A stretch of 17,507 bases of DNA. Origin: an uncultured Lachnospiraceae bacterium (GTDB taxonomy: Bacteria; Bacillota; Clostridia; Lachnospirales; Lachnospiraceae). Position 1 is the stretch's first letter, and each line of letters begins with the position of its first letter. Position numbers and translations under genes: made by a program. Positions 6,196 through 14,932 of this stretch are shown here, in pieces. The notes below the pieces were generated by a model. The model was not told the DNA's origin, did no database searches, and worked only from the letters and a program-made list of their open reading frames with translations. The DNA lies in contig CAJUSJ010000084.1 in assembly GCA_910588865.1 (NCBI GenBank), positions 1-17,507 of the forward strand, given 5' to 3'.

Positions 6196-7980
6196 ATGAA
6201 ATGCGGCGTTTGCGGAAGCGAATTAAAGGGAAATGAGAAATACTGTGAGAACTGCGGTGCCCTGGTAGAGGAGGCCGGACAGGGGGCGGTCCAGACACAG
6301 ACGGAAGTAACGTCCGCTATGCCTGGCGGGGCGTTTCAGGGAGAAGGTGTGCCGACAGGAGCGGATTATGGAGTGGAACCAGCTCCCAAGCCTAAAAAGA
6401 ACACGGGAATCCTCATCGGCGCGGTAGCGGCAGTGGCGGCGGCCGGGGCTCTGGCATTTGCTTTCCTGTCTCCAAAGGACCCCAAAGAGGTGGTCATAGC
6501 TGCCTTTGAGAACATTTACCCGGAAGGCCAGACCAGCCCCATGGAGGAAGTGTTCGGGCTTTCAGGATTTCAGGAGAAAGTGGCGTCTTCTGACATGGAG
6601 ACCTCTGTCACCATGGTTCTGGACAGCTGCTCCGATGCTTTCCTGGATGAATTCGCGGGGAGCGGGATCCGGATCGAGGCTAAGGAGGACAGGACAAATA
6701 AGGCGGCATTTGCCAATATAGGGGTGATATACAGGGATATGGATCTGGCCAACCTGGATGTCTACTATGGAGGCGAGACCATGATGATGGCCATCCCGGA
6801 ATTGTCCAGCAGGGTGTTTACCATGGATTTGGGGGAAGGTCTGGCGGACAGGATCGACAATTCCCCCTTCGTGGGCCCTGCTATCAAAGAGTTGGGGATA
6901 GACGTGGCAGGCCTTGTGGATTATGCGAAGACCATAAGGGAAAAAGCGGAGACCGGCCAGCAGGCTCCCCTGGATCTTGGCGCTGTCATGACCCGTTTTA
7001 AGGAAAGCACCCAGGCACAGGAGAAATTTAAAGAGGCTCTTGTGGTGGAGAAGGGGGAGAAAGGCACCTGCGTGGTAGACGGCCAGGAGGTAAGCTGCCA
7101 GGGCTACCAGGTAGTGGTCAGCAAGGACTCCATGATGGAATTTCTGCGGTCCTCCACGGATTTCTTTTTAAATGACCAGGAATTGAAAGACCAGTATTTA
7201 AGTCAGCTGGAACAGAGCGTCAGGGTGACAGAAATGCTTGGGGGAGAAAGCCTTGGAGTCACTGTGTCTGACATGTATCTTGACAGCATGGAAAGCGTCA
7301 CGGAATCTGTTGAGCAGATGATCGATTTTCTTGATAAAGGCCTGACAGATGTAAATATGGATGTCTACGTTGATAAAAAAGGCCGCCTGGCACAGGTGAA
7401 GGGAACCACTTCCATCAACAGGGAATTGTATGGACCGCTGGACATTACTTTTGATATCCGGCTGGAAGGCGGTTCTTATCTGACTGAGAATCTGCTGGCG
7501 GATGTGACATTAAGGAATAAAGAGGATAGCATAAAGGTTTCTGTGGACAAGAGAGGGACCTATGACAAAAAATGTCTCACCAGCGATGTGGATCTGTCCA
7601 TTGACGGAGGAGAGGGCCTGATGGCCGGGGCTGTGTGGACAGGAACGTATGATGGGGAAAGCGGGGATTATCACGGGGGACTGTCGCTGACACAGGATGG
7701 GGACCTGGTCCTGGACTTGTCCATGACAGGTGTGGTTGATCAGCTGGAAAAGGGAAGCTCCATCCACATGGATATCGATGAACTGAAGATTTCTGTCCCG
7801 TCCTCTGTGGTACAGGTAGCTTTGAGAGGGGAGTACTCTTTAGAACCCTTGGCGGAACCGGTGACAGCTTTGGAGGGAGAGGCTTTTGATATGCTCGCGT
7901 CAGATGAGAACCAGTGGCAGAGCGTGATCATGGAGCTCTATATGGGCCTTATGAGGCTGGCTAACCAGCTGTCTTTGTAG
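6196..7980 (+). CDS. Membrane-anchored zinc-ribbon protein with large extracytoplasmic domain
   Basis: The start at 6196 is preferred over an in-frame ATG at 6169 because an AGAGGAGGAA site (6176-6185) lies 10 nt before it and the Met directly precedes the zinc ribbon; this gives 594 residues. Cysteines C3, C6, C17 and C20 (C-x2-C ... C-x2-C) form a zinc-ribbon knuckle. A Pro/Gly-rich linker follows, then one transmembrane segment at about 70-91 (Ala-rich, LIGAVAAVAAAGALAFAFL). About 500 residues then face outside, with alternating strands and many acidic residues. The topology is zinc ribbon inside, globular part outside. No enzyme motif is recognised. Its place between an ABC ATPase and two permeases suggests an accessory or substrate-capturing subunit. 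Clostridia have many such zinc-ribbon/single-TM proteins of unknown role. Confidence 0.8.
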   Translation: MKCGVCGSELKGNEKYCENCGALVEEAGQGAVQTQTEVTSAMPGGAFQGEGVPTGADYGVEPAPKPKKNTGILIGAVAAVAAAGALAFAFLSPKDPKEVVIAAFENIYPEGQTSPMEEVFGLSGFQEKVASSDMETSVTMVLDSCSDAFLDEFAGSGIRIEAKEDRTNKAAFANIGVIYRDMDLANLDVYYGGETMMMAIPELSSRVFTMDLGEGLADRIDNSPFVGPAIKELGIDVAGLVDYAKTIREKAETGQQAPLDLGAVMTRFKESTQAQEKFKEALVVEKGEKGTCVVDGQEVSCQGYQVVVSKDSMMEFLRSSTDFFLNDQELKDQYLSQLEQSVRVTEMLGGESLGVTVSDMYLDSMESVTESVEQMIDFLDKGLTDVNMDVYVDKKGRLAQVKGTTSINRELYGPLDITFDIRLEGGSYLTENLLADVTLRNKEDSIKVSVDKRGTYDKKCLTSDVDLSIDGGEGLMAGAVWTGTYDGESGDYHGGLSLTQDGDLVLDLSMTGVVDQLEKGSSIHMDIDELKISVPSSVVQVALRGEYSLEPLAEPVTALEGEAFDMLASDENQWQSVIMELYMGLMRLANQLSL

Positions 7981-7985
7981 AAACC

Positions 7986-9170
7986 ATGACAAGTCTCATA
8001 TATTTAAAACTGGAAGTGAAACGGGCGTGGAAGCGTTTTTGGCGGCTGTGCGGGGGAACCGGGCTTTTGCTGGCCCTGGCGGCAGCGGCGGCCCTGGGGG
8101 CTTCCCGCGTGCTGTACGCTGATCCGGTCACAGGGCGGGTGGCTGTGGGGGTGTCCCTCCCTGAGGAGGATGCCCTGGCAAAGCAGGTGATGAAGATGGT
8201 CAGCTCTCTTGACAGTGTGGAGAGCGTCTGCGATTTTCAGTACATGGACAGGGAATCCTGTCTTCAAAAGCTGGAGGCTGGGGAACTATACGCGGTGCTG
8301 GATATTCCGGAAGGGTTTGTGGAGGATATTATAAATGGAACCAACACCCCTGTGAAGGTGTGGCTGACAAAAAACCCGGGGATAGAGGGAAAGCTTTTTA
8401 GGGAGCTGGCCGATGGGGGAGCCTTAACCTTAAGCGCCAGTCAGTCGGGGATCTATGCTGGAAATGAACTGTACCGCATGCTGGGGCTTGACCAGTCCAT
8501 CGGGGAGATGGAGGAGGAGCTGAACAGACGGTATTTGGACTACAGCCTGGAGAGGGGCGGGTATTTCCGGCACATGAAGGTTCAGGCCTCCGGCGACGTG
8601 ACCACGGCGGAATTTTATCTGGTCAGCATGTATGTGCTTTTTCTCTTTCTCACAGCCATCCCGGTATCAGACTACCTCATGCCCGTTAAGAAAGCCATGA
8701 GGCAGAAGCTGGAGGTGGCGGGGATCGGGGCAGGCTGGCGCGTCGGGGCCAGGGTTCTGGGGCTGGGAACCCTGATGGCAGGTGCCGCCTGTCCGGTGGC
8801 AGGGCTGGCGGTTTTTTATGGCCAGGCACAGGGGGGAATGATCCTTGGGGCAGTGTGGATCCTTTCCACCGTAACCGCATCCGCGGTGGCGGTTCTTTTG
8901 TACCAGCTGGCCGGCAGCCTGCTGGGAGGTGTTATGTTTCTGTTTTTGGCGTCAACGGGGCAGCATTTTCTGGCAGGAGGGTTTCTGCCTCCGGTATTTC
9001 TGCCGGAGACGATTCAGAAGATTGCCCCATGGCTGCCGTCAGGGATCCTGATGGAGACAGTAAAAATGGCTGTGACCGGGGTTTGGAGCTGGCGGTCCGC
9101 GGCAGCTTGCGCCGGCCTGGCCGGCACTGCCTGGCTTCTGGGCACAGCGGCGGAGGTGAAGCGATCATGA
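7986..9170 (+). CDS. ABC-2 type transporter permease (first)
   Basis: The 394-residue membrane protein has a first transmembrane segment at about 22-40, a long extracytoplasmic loop of about 170 residues, and a C-terminal block of five to six hydrophobic segments (about 210-390). This is the ABC-2/YhgE-type layout of drug, lantibiotic and polymer exporters. A segment before the last TM (LPPVFLPETIQKIAPWLPSG) is the usual short amphipathic stretch of ABC-2 permeases. The start lies 5 nt after the previous stop and lacks an obvious Shine-Dalgarno, suggesting translational coupling. It overlaps the next permease by 4 nt (ATGA). The two permeases probably form a heterodimer driven by the ATPase at 5493. 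Confidence 0.88.
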   Translation: MTSLIYLKLEVKRAWKRFWRLCGGTGLLLALAAAAALGASRVLYADPVTGRVAVGVSLPEEDALAKQVMKMVSSLDSVESVCDFQYMDRESCLQKLEAGELYAVLDIPEGFVEDIINGTNTPVKVWLTKNPGIEGKLFRELADGGALTLSASQSGIYAGNELYRMLGLDQSIGEMEEELNRRYLDYSLERGGYFRHMKVQASGDVTTAEFYLVSMYVLFLFLTAIPVSDYLMPVKKAMRQKLEVAGIGAGWRVGARVLGLGTLMAGAACPVAGLAVFYGQAQGGMILGAVWILSTVTASAVAVLLYQLAGSLLGGVMFLFLASTGQHFLAGGFLPPVFLPETIQKIAPWLPSGILMETVKMAVTGVWSWRSAAACAGLAGTAWLLGTAAEVKRS

Positions 9171-10303
9171 GACAGATGGCGGTCTGGTTTTTTCTCTCCT
9201 GTAAGAGATGTTTAAAAAAAGCCTCCTTTGTGGCCCTCCTTCTGGCGCTTCCGGCAGCGGCATTTGCCATGAGGCAGGTTGAGAAAAAGGAAGGACAGGA
9301 AGCGCGGATAGCGGTGTGGGTGGAGGAAAGCCCTTTGGGACGTGACGGGGAACTGCCTCTGGAATGGCAGCTGGCGGAGAGTTTGGTACAGCATGACAGC
9401 TCCGGGGGCCTGTTCCGCTTCTATCTGTGCGGCAGCCAGGATCAGTTGAAGGCCCATGTGGCCTCCCGGCAGGCAGAGTGCGGGTACACCTTCCCGGCGG
9501 GGTTAAGGGAAAAGCTGGATCACAAAGACTACAGGCGGTGTATCCAGGTATACTCCGCCCCGTCTACGGTTCTGGCCCAGCTGTCCACAGAGGTGGTGTC
9601 CGCGGCCTTGATGGAATTGTATGACAGGGAGATCTTTGTGGATTATATTACACAGTCAGAGCTGGTGAGGCAGGCCGCGTGGGATCAGCGGCGGGAACTG
9701 GAGGGACAGCGGCCGGATCCAGCGGGTATTGTGGAGATGTTGGAGATAACAGCAGGGGAGCTGTATGACAAATGGCAAAATAATGGAAGCACGTTCCGGT
9801 TTGAGTACGGCTACAGGGATATGAGAGGAGAGGGAGATGGGAAAGAGCAGGCCCCGGCCATATTTCCGGTGAGAGGCATGGCGGCGGTGTACCTGTTTCT
9901 CACAGGACTTTACAGCGGCGTGGTTTTAGGGAGCGATCAGGCCAGAGGTCTGTTTCGCCCCCTGTCCCCTAAAAGGCGGAGAGCCTGCGGACTGGCAGTC
10001 CTGGCAGCCCCTGTGTTTTTGGGGGCAGTGTCCTGTCTCTGGGCTCTCATGGCAGGAGGCTGTGTGGATAATATCTGGCGGGAGATCGGGATAATGGCCC
10101 TGTATTTCGGGGCCGTATGTATCTTTTCGTGGGGGGCAAAGGCCTTGTGTCCCAGGCCCCAGGTCCTGTGCTGCCTTATCCCGCTTTTTCTGGTGGGAAG
10201 CCTTCTGTTTACCCCGGTGATCCTGGATATACGGCAGTTTTTCCCAGAGCTTGGCTGGGTCGAAAAGCTGTTCCTGCCCTCTTACTATCTGAGAGCTTTT
10301 TAA
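9167..10303 (+). CDS. ABC-2 type transporter permease (second)
   Basis: The ATG overlaps the stop of the previous permease (ATGA at 9167-9170), which fixes the start; a longer open frame from 8855 only runs antisense in character through the first permease. The 378-residue product has one N-terminal membrane segment (about 19-35), an extracytoplasmic loop of about 200 residues and C-terminal hydrophobic segments from about 225 on. It ends with FFPELGWVEKLFLPSYYL, which parallels the FLPETIQKIAPWLPSG stretch of the first permease, so the two are diverged partners. Its stop is 11 bp from the stop of the convergent regulator gene. Confidence 0.85.
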   Translation: MRQMAVWFFLSCKRCLKKASFVALLLALPAAAFAMRQVEKKEGQEARIAVWVEESPLGRDGELPLEWQLAESLVQHDSSGGLFRFYLCGSQDQLKAHVASRQAECGYTFPAGLREKLDHKDYRRCIQVYSAPSTVLAQLSTEVVSAALMELYDREIFVDYITQSELVRQAAWDQRRELEGQRPDPAGIVEMLEITAGELYDKWQNNGSTFRFEYGYRDMRGEGDGKEQAPAIFPVRGMAAVYLFLTGLYSGVVLGSDQARGLFRPLSPKRRRACGLAVLAAPVFLGAVSCLWALMAGGCVDNIWREIGIMALYFGAVCIFSWGAKALCPRPQVLCCLIPLFLVGSLLFTPVILDIRQFFPELGWVEKLFLPSYYLRAF

Positions 10304-10314
10304 CGCATGGGGCA

Positions 10315-10944
10315 TCAGTAGCCAAAATCGGCTAGGTCCATCCGGAGGCATTCCACCGCCAGTTCGATATCATGATTTTTCAAGGCTTTCAGAAGCTTTT
10401 CATGAGATTTCATGTCAGTGGAGATTACGGTGCTGCTCCATTTGTCCCAATAAAACTGAGCGTAGGCCCGGTTTAAGATATCCATGGACCGGGCCAGCTC
10501 TTTTGAGGCATAGGGATTGTTGGCAAAGGAAATCAGCTGCATGTGGAAATTCTGGTTGTGTTTCCAGTGGGTCCACATGTCATCCTGGGAATGGCAGTCG
10601 CAGCACAGGCGGTTCAGCTCTTCCAGCCTGTCGATCTGGGCCGGGCCGACCCGCTGATAGCTTTCCCTTAAGCAGCCTGCCTCCAGGATAAAGCGGAAGC
10701 GGAGGATGTCACTGATATCTTCCCTGGTGAGCCGCACTACCTCATAGCCGTACCTTGGGATATTCCGCAGAACCCCCGCGTTGCACAGGGAGATCAGGGC
10801 CTCCCTTACAGGGGATTTGCTGACCTTATATTTTTCTGTAAGTTCTTTTTCATTGATGATCTGGCCAGGCTTGTATTCGTCCTGGATGATTCCGTTTAAA
10901 ATCGAATTGTATACCACATTTTTCAGGGATTCTGTCTGTTTCAT
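10315..10944 (-). CDS. GntR-family transcriptional regulator, FCD (FadR-like) subfamily
   Basis: This 209-residue protein has an N-terminal winged helix-turn-helix (about 8-72) with the typical INEKELTEKYKVSKSPVREAL motif, followed by an all-helical FCD ligand domain (about 78-205). FCD landmarks are FHMQL with His134 and SHEKLLKAL with His181; the third, C-terminal metal-ligand His usual in the family is not seen, as the protein ends CLRMDLADFGY. The start overlaps the metallophosphoesterase stop by 4 nt and has AGGAG 8 nt upstream, so the two genes form one transcript. Such regulators sense small organic acids or sugars acids. A perfect inverted repeat at 11883-11909, near both divergent promoters, is a candidate target. 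Confidence 0.9.
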   Translation of the reverse strand: MKQTESLKNVVYNSILNGIIQDEYKPGQIINEKELTEKYKVSKSPVREALISLCNAGVLRNIPRYGYEVVRLTREDISDILRFRFILEAGCLRESYQRVGPAQIDRLEELNRLCCDCHSQDDMWTHWKHNQNFHMQLISFANNPYASKELARSMDILNRAYAQFYWDKWSSTVISTDMKSHEKLLKALKNHDIELAVECLRMDLADFGY

Positions 10945-11804
10945 GAAGAGGACTCCTTCTGCCGGGTGAGGGTGATCACCCCGATCTCCGGCGGGTTCAT
11001 AACGCGGACCAGAAAATGGTTTCCCAGTCCCCGGCTGACGATAAGGTGTTTTCCCCGCTCTGTGAAATGACCGCCGTCGTATCTGGGAAACAGGGTCAGA
11101 TCAGGTGAAAGCAGGCCTCCAAGCCCTGGGATCCGGATGATTCCTCCGTGGATATGGCCGGAGAGGGTCAAGTCCGCTCCCCAGTCCCGGTACGCGGGGT
11201 AGTAAAGGGGATTGTGGGACAAAAGGATATTGTAGCAGTCCCTGTCCGCCTTTCCCAGGGCTTTTTCGGTGTCCGCGGGGGAGAAATGGACTCCCCGGAC
11301 GTAATCAGCCCTGAGACGGTCCTTGTAATATTTCATGGCCATGGTCAGGCCGTATAATTTTACAAAACTCCCCCGGCGGGATAGAGTGACCCAATTATTT
11401 TCCAAAACAGTGACGCCCAGGCTTTCCAACTTTTTCGCAAGACCGAGGAAGCGTGCCGCGGAAAGGGCCTGCTCATGATTGCCGGGGATATAATACACTG
11501 GCCAGCGGTCCGCGAGCCGGTCAGCGAGGCTGGTTAAGTTGGCCAAGGAGGCCCGGTCGTCATCAGCCATATCCCCGGTCATGGCGATGATGTGGGGCCT
11601 GGCCTGGCCGATCCTATGGATCAGAAATTTATTATTGTCCCCGAACACCGCCCCGTGGAGGTCCGACAGATGGACAACGCGGAAACCGTGAAATCCTTCC
11701 GGGAGGCGGGGGGAGGGGATGGTGTAGTTGACTGTGTGGAGCAAAAATGGTTCCTTTCCGGGCGGTTTGGGCCCTGTAAATAGAGTTATGCCGTCATAAT
11801 ACAT
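10941..11804 (-). CDS. Calcineurin-like metallophosphoesterase (YkuE/YaeI type)
   Basis: The metallophosphoesterase motifs are all present, numbered from the ATG at 11804: D48-x-H50 (LSDLHG), GD at 77-78, GNHE at 108-111, a later SH (LLSHNP) and GHIHGG. The length of 287 residues suits the YkuE/YaeI family, which includes UDP-2,3-diacylglucosamine hydrolase-like enzymes; the substrate here is unknown. The open frame extends to 11966, but that would overlap the divergent gene, so MYYDGITLFTG at 11804 is chosen. No clear Shine-Dalgarno precedes it, and a TTGACA / TATTAT pair would place transcription start just inside it, so a downstream TTG start is possible. It overlaps the GntR regulator gene. 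Confidence 0.82.
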   Translation of the reverse strand: MYYDGITLFTGPKPPGKEPFLLHTVNYTIPSPRLPEGFHGFRVVHLSDLHGAVFGDNNKFLIHRIGQARPHIIAMTGDMADDDRASLANLTSLADRLADRWPVYYIPGNHEQALSAARFLGLAKKLESLGVTVLENNWVTLSRRGSFVKLYGLTMAMKYYKDRLRADYVRGVHFSPADTEKALGKADRDCYNILLSHNPLYYPAYRDWGADLTLSGHIHGGIIRIPGLGGLLSPDLTLFPRYDGGHFTERGKHLIVSRGLGNHFLVRVMNPPEIGVITLTRQKESSS

Positions 11805-11825
11805 GATTTTAGGGGCAGGTGTCAA
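11796..11825 (-). promoter_or_regulatory. Possible promoter of the metallophosphoesterase-GntR operon
   Basis: On the minus strand TTGACA (11820-11825) is followed after 18 bp by TATTAT (11796-11801). The -35 is perfect, but the -10 overlaps the assigned ATG at 11804, so either the start codon or this promoter is misplaced. Confidence 0.35.
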
Positions 11826-11876
11826 CTGTTTACGGTTTGAGGATTTATTTTCATACAAATTAAGAAAGAAATACTC

Positions 11877-11909
11877 TGGACAATTAATCATATTATTGAT
11901 ATGATTAAT
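11877..11909 (+). promoter_or_regulatory. cyuA-like promoter covered by a perfect 27-bp inverted repeat
   Basis: TGGACA (11877-11882), a 17-bp spacer and TATGAT (11900-11905) form a promoter. ATTAATCATAT (11883-11893) and ATATGATTAAT (11899-11909) are exact inverted arms around a 5-bp centre, covering the whole spacer and the -10. This is a strong candidate operator for a dimeric repressor. The repeat lies upstream of the predicted transcript start, so it is not an mRNA hairpin. The regulator is not known; the GntR protein at 10315 is one candidate. Confidence 0.75.
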
Positions 11910-11964
11910 AGTATAAAGTCCTATGGGAGCAATCAGACAGTGGATTAAAAAGGAGAAAAATACC

Positions 11965-13248
11965 ATGGAGAGAGATTTGTATGAGAATTACTGCCGGATC
12001 CTGGAAGCGGAACTGGTACCGGCCCTGGGCTGTACAGAGCCCATTGCCATTGCCTACGGGGCGGCAAAAGCCAGGGAGGTTCTGGGGATGTTTCCGGAAG
12101 GTGTGGAGATGAGCTGCAGCGGAAACATCATCAAAAATGTCAAGGGAGTGACAGTGCCCAACTCCGGCGGATTAAAGGGAATTGACGTGGCGGCAACTCT
12201 GGGGGTTGTGGGCGGAGACGCGGACAGCCAGCTGGAGGTGCTGGAGCATGTGACAGAGGAGGACATTGCCCGGACCAGGGACCTGGTGAAAAAAGGTTTT
12301 TGTACCTGCAGCCTCGCGGAGGGGGTGGAAAACCTCTATATTGTGGCCAAAGTGTGGGCACAGGGACACAGCGCCCAGGTGACTATCATTAACCGCCACA
12401 CCTACATTACCAGGATCGTGAAAGACGACCAGGTGATCTTTGAGCGCTCCCTGGGACTGGAGGGGGATGCGGACCAGGTGGACCGCTCCAGGCTCAATGT
12501 GCGGGATATTCTTCGGTTTGCCGATGAGGTGGATATGAAAGATGTCAGCGCCGTGCTGGGGAGGCAGGTGGAATATAATACAGCCATCGCCCAGGCTGGC
12601 TTAAGCAAAAGCTATGGCGCTCAGGTGGGAAGGACCCTTCTTCAGTACTATGGGTCAGATGTGAAGGTCAGGGCCAGGGCCAAGGCCGCGGCTGGGTCTG
12701 ACGCCAGGATGTCCGGCTGCTCCATGCCAGTGGTGATCAATTCCGGAAGCGGCAATCAGGGGATGACCGTCTCCCTGCCTGTGATTGAGTTTGCCAGAGA
12801 GCTGAACTTAGACCAGGAGGCTCTTTACCGGGCCCTGGTGGTCAGCAATCTCATCGCCATACACCAGAAAAAGTATATCGGAAGCCTGTCGGCTTACTGC
12901 GGAGCTGTCAGCGCCGCCTGCGGGGCAGGGGCGGCCATTACCTACATGACCGGCGGCAGCTATGAGGAGGTCTCCAGAACCATAGTCAATACCATCGCCA
13001 ATGTAGGCGGGATCGTGTGCGACGGAGCCAAATCTTCCTGCGCCGCCAAGATCGCCTCAGCCGTGGACGCTGCCATTCTGGCCCATTATATGGGCATGGT
13101 GAATCGGTGCTTTAAAGCGGGAGAAGGGATTGTCAAGGAGGATGTGGAGACCACAATAAAGAATATGGGATACATAGGACGTGTGGGGATGAAAGAGACG
13201 GACACGGAGATTTTGAATATCATGATTGACAAGGTGGATGTGGAGTAG
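11965..13248 (+). CDS. cyuA: L-cysteine desulfidase-like [4Fe-4S] protein (CyuA / UPF0597, serine dehydratase alpha family)
   Basis: ATG 11965 is chosen over an in-frame ATG at 11923 because AAAGGAGAA lies 7-9 nt before it and MERDLYENYCRILEAEL is the usual family start; this gives 427 residues, the normal family length. Family landmarks are LGCTEPIAIAYGAAKA (C23), SCSGNIIKN followed by VTVPNSGG, SGCSMPVVINSGSGNQG and CDGAKSSCAAKI. The conserved cysteines hold a [4Fe-4S] cluster. Characterised members convert L-cysteine to pyruvate, ammonia and sulfide (M. jannaschii desulfidase, E. coli CyuA). It is a single-gene unit between an operator-bearing promoter and a strong terminator, suggesting substrate-regulated catabolism. 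A serine dehydratase activity cannot be excluded from sequence alone. Confidence 0.88.
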   Translation: MERDLYENYCRILEAELVPALGCTEPIAIAYGAAKAREVLGMFPEGVEMSCSGNIIKNVKGVTVPNSGGLKGIDVAATLGVVGGDADSQLEVLEHVTEEDIARTRDLVKKGFCTCSLAEGVENLYIVAKVWAQGHSAQVTIINRHTYITRIVKDDQVIFERSLGLEGDADQVDRSRLNVRDILRFADEVDMKDVSAVLGRQVEYNTAIAQAGLSKSYGAQVGRTLLQYYGSDVKVRARAKAAAGSDARMSGCSMPVVINSGSGNQGMTVSLPVIEFARELNLDQEALYRALVVSNLIAIHQKKYIGSLSAYCGAVSAACGAGAAITYMTGGSYEEVSRTIVNTIANVGGIVCDGAKSSCAAKIASAVDAAILAHYMGMVNRCFKAGEGIVKEDVETTIKNMGYIGRVGMKETDTEILNIMIDKVDVE

Positions 13249-13260
13249 AGAAAGAAGGAG

Positions 13261-13317
13261 AACAGCGGTGTCGGGGATGTGCTTTGGAGGGCATATCCAA
13301 GGGCACCGCTGTTTTGA
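13261..13317 (+). terminator. Strong intrinsic terminator after cyuA
   Basis: AACAGCGGTG (13261-13270) pairs perfectly with CACCGCTGTT (13304-13313). An inner stem, GGATGTGC with GCATATCC, adds eight pairs with one G-U. A short TTTT run follows at 13312-13315. It lies between convergent genes and may work mainly for the plus strand. Confidence 0.82.
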
Positions 13318-13340
13318 ATGTGGAAGGCGGCCAGTTAAAA

Positions 13341-14918
13341 TCAGGATTTTATATGTCTTTCTATAATACATTCGTGGCTCTTTTTTTTGCTGTTGTAATT
13401 GATCCCAACTAAAAGGATATCCCCAGTATATCCTTCAATCCAGGAAGTATACTGTTTTTGACGGATCTGTTTGATAGCGCCGTTCGCGGACTTATTCCAT
13501 TTCAGTTCTATTACTAACGCTGGCTTGTCTATACCCTGCTTGGGAAGATAAACAACATCCGCAAAACCTTTTCCAGAGGGCAGTTCCATGACTGGATTCA
13601 TATAGTAGGCTTTGGCACTGTAATATGCCATAAGAACAGCGCATGTAAGGGAACTTTCGTTGTTATACTGGAGCATTGACGAGGTTTCGTTATGGATCTC
13701 GCTCATCCCTTCCGCCACCGCATGCTCATCAAGGGCCCATGTGTCCCAAAGGAGTTTCTCTGAACAGTTTAATGCCTGTATAAGGCCGTTCCAACCAGAT
13801 CCTTCTACGGCGTTGAGAAACTCTTGAGTGATCTCCTGGTTAGGGATAAAGACCTCGTTGGTATTTTTGTCATAAGTCAGATATCCAAGATGGACGAGAA
13901 GCGCAAGGATATCATCTTTGGTTTCAAAGGTTGTCATATCATTCTGGAATTTTTGGATATTGATCTTACAACGGCCATTACCCAACATACTGATAACAGC
14001 TTCCTTCAGTCCATCAAAATTCAAATCAATATAAACCTTCAATGCTTCATATGTCTCAGTTCCCGTCCAGTAACTTTGGAATTCTTTCCACGTCAAAACG
14101 TCGGCTACTGCCTTTGGATTATAAATATGGAGACTGCCGATGAGATATCCATCATACCATCGTTTCATCTTGATATAATCTACATCATGTAAGTGGCACT
14201 GTTCCTGGACTTCTGGTTCTGTAAATCCAAAATATTCACTCAGATTCTTAGGACTAATCATGGAATATTCATCAAAAATGTTGATCGCTGAGTGTTCCCC
14301 ATACTTTTTGATAGGAAGAATCCCAGTCATATAAGCCAGATCTACATAGTCAGACCCTTTGAACAGACCCCGTAGAAATTCCAGATAATGTTTTTGTGCG
14401 TCTTTGCGCTCCTTTGCAAACCGAAATACACAGTCCCATTCGTCGATAATAAAGATAAATCCTTTTCCAGTTTGGATGAATACTTTATCGAGAGCGGATT
14501 TAAGCCGTGTATCTGTATGGATTCCCCGGCATTCAGGGAATAGTTCCACCAGTTCTTCTACTACAGAGCGCTCAATGTCCGTAATAAAAGTATCAAGATC
14601 CCGTTCAGATTCTAAAAAGCGCTGGATATCCAGGCGTATTACATTGTGTCTGTTTAAGTGGGGTTTAAAGGAGCTGTCCCCTTCAATTTTAAGCCCGGAA
14701 AACAGGGCGGAAGAATTACAACCGCGGCTATAGTAGGCAGACAACATATTGACAGCCATGGATTTTCCAAAACGCCGGGGCCTGCTCAAACAGACGAATC
14801 TCTTTTCCGACTTATATAACTCATTGATTTTGGAGATCAGCATGGATTTGTCAACATATATTTTAGAAAACCGTGACATTTCGAAGGCCACGTTTCCAGG
14901 ATTTACATAGATGCCCAT
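13341..14918 (-). CDS. AAA-ATPase-like protein with C-terminal PD-(D/E)XK nuclease-like domain
   Basis: The 525-residue protein is preceded by AAGGAG. The N-terminal part matches the AAA-ATPase-like family (Pfam AAA-ATPase_like plus PDDEXK_9): a P-loop variant SRPRRFGKSM near 45-54, Walker B FIIDEWD near 156-162 and a YMTGILPIKKYG segment near 196-207. The C-terminal 90 residues carry GFADVVYL (D454), VIELKW (E471, K473) and QIRQKQY, the D...ExK-plus-Q pattern of a nuclease-like fold, followed by a strand ILLVGINYN. This family is greatly expanded in gut Bacteroidetes and Clostridia and its function is not established. It is coded 14 nt after an XRE regulator in the same operon and in an accessory region. 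It may be an element-maintenance or defence gene, but that is inference. Confidence 0.88.
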   Translation of the reverse strand: MGIYVNPGNVAFEMSRFSKIYVDKSMLISKINELYKSEKRFVCLSRPRRFGKSMAVNMLSAYYSRGCNSSALFSGLKIEGDSSFKPHLNRHNVIRLDIQRFLESERDLDTFITDIERSVVEELVELFPECRGIHTDTRLKSALDKVFIQTGKGFIFIIDEWDCVFRFAKERKDAQKHYLEFLRGLFKGSDYVDLAYMTGILPIKKYGEHSAINIFDEYSMISPKNLSEYFGFTEPEVQEQCHLHDVDYIKMKRWYDGYLIGSLHIYNPKAVADVLTWKEFQSYWTGTETYEALKVYIDLNFDGLKEAVISMLGNGRCKINIQKFQNDMTTFETKDDILALLVHLGYLTYDKNTNEVFIPNQEITQEFLNAVEGSGWNGLIQALNCSEKLLWDTWALDEHAVAEGMSEIHNETSSMLQYNNESSLTCAVLMAYYSAKAYYMNPVMELPSGKGFADVVYLPKQGIDKPALVIELKWNKSANGAIKQIRQKQYTSWIEGYTGDILLVGINYNSKKKSHECIIERHIKS

Positions 14919-14932
14919 AGGAACTCCTTTCT

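Noticed and set aside
8855..9166. Upstream extension of the second permease to an ATG at 8855
   Set aside because: It overlaps the first permease by over 300 bp, and the ATGA overlap at 9167 gives a normal membrane-protein start.
11805..11966. N-terminal extension of the metallophosphoesterase to ATG 11966
   Set aside because: It crosses the promoter and inverted repeat of the divergent gene, has low-complexity sequence and overlaps that gene's start codon.
13824..14192. Plus-strand 122-residue frame inside the AAA-ATPase gene
   Set aside because: It is antisense to a gene with intact motifs on both sides and has no ribosome-binding site.
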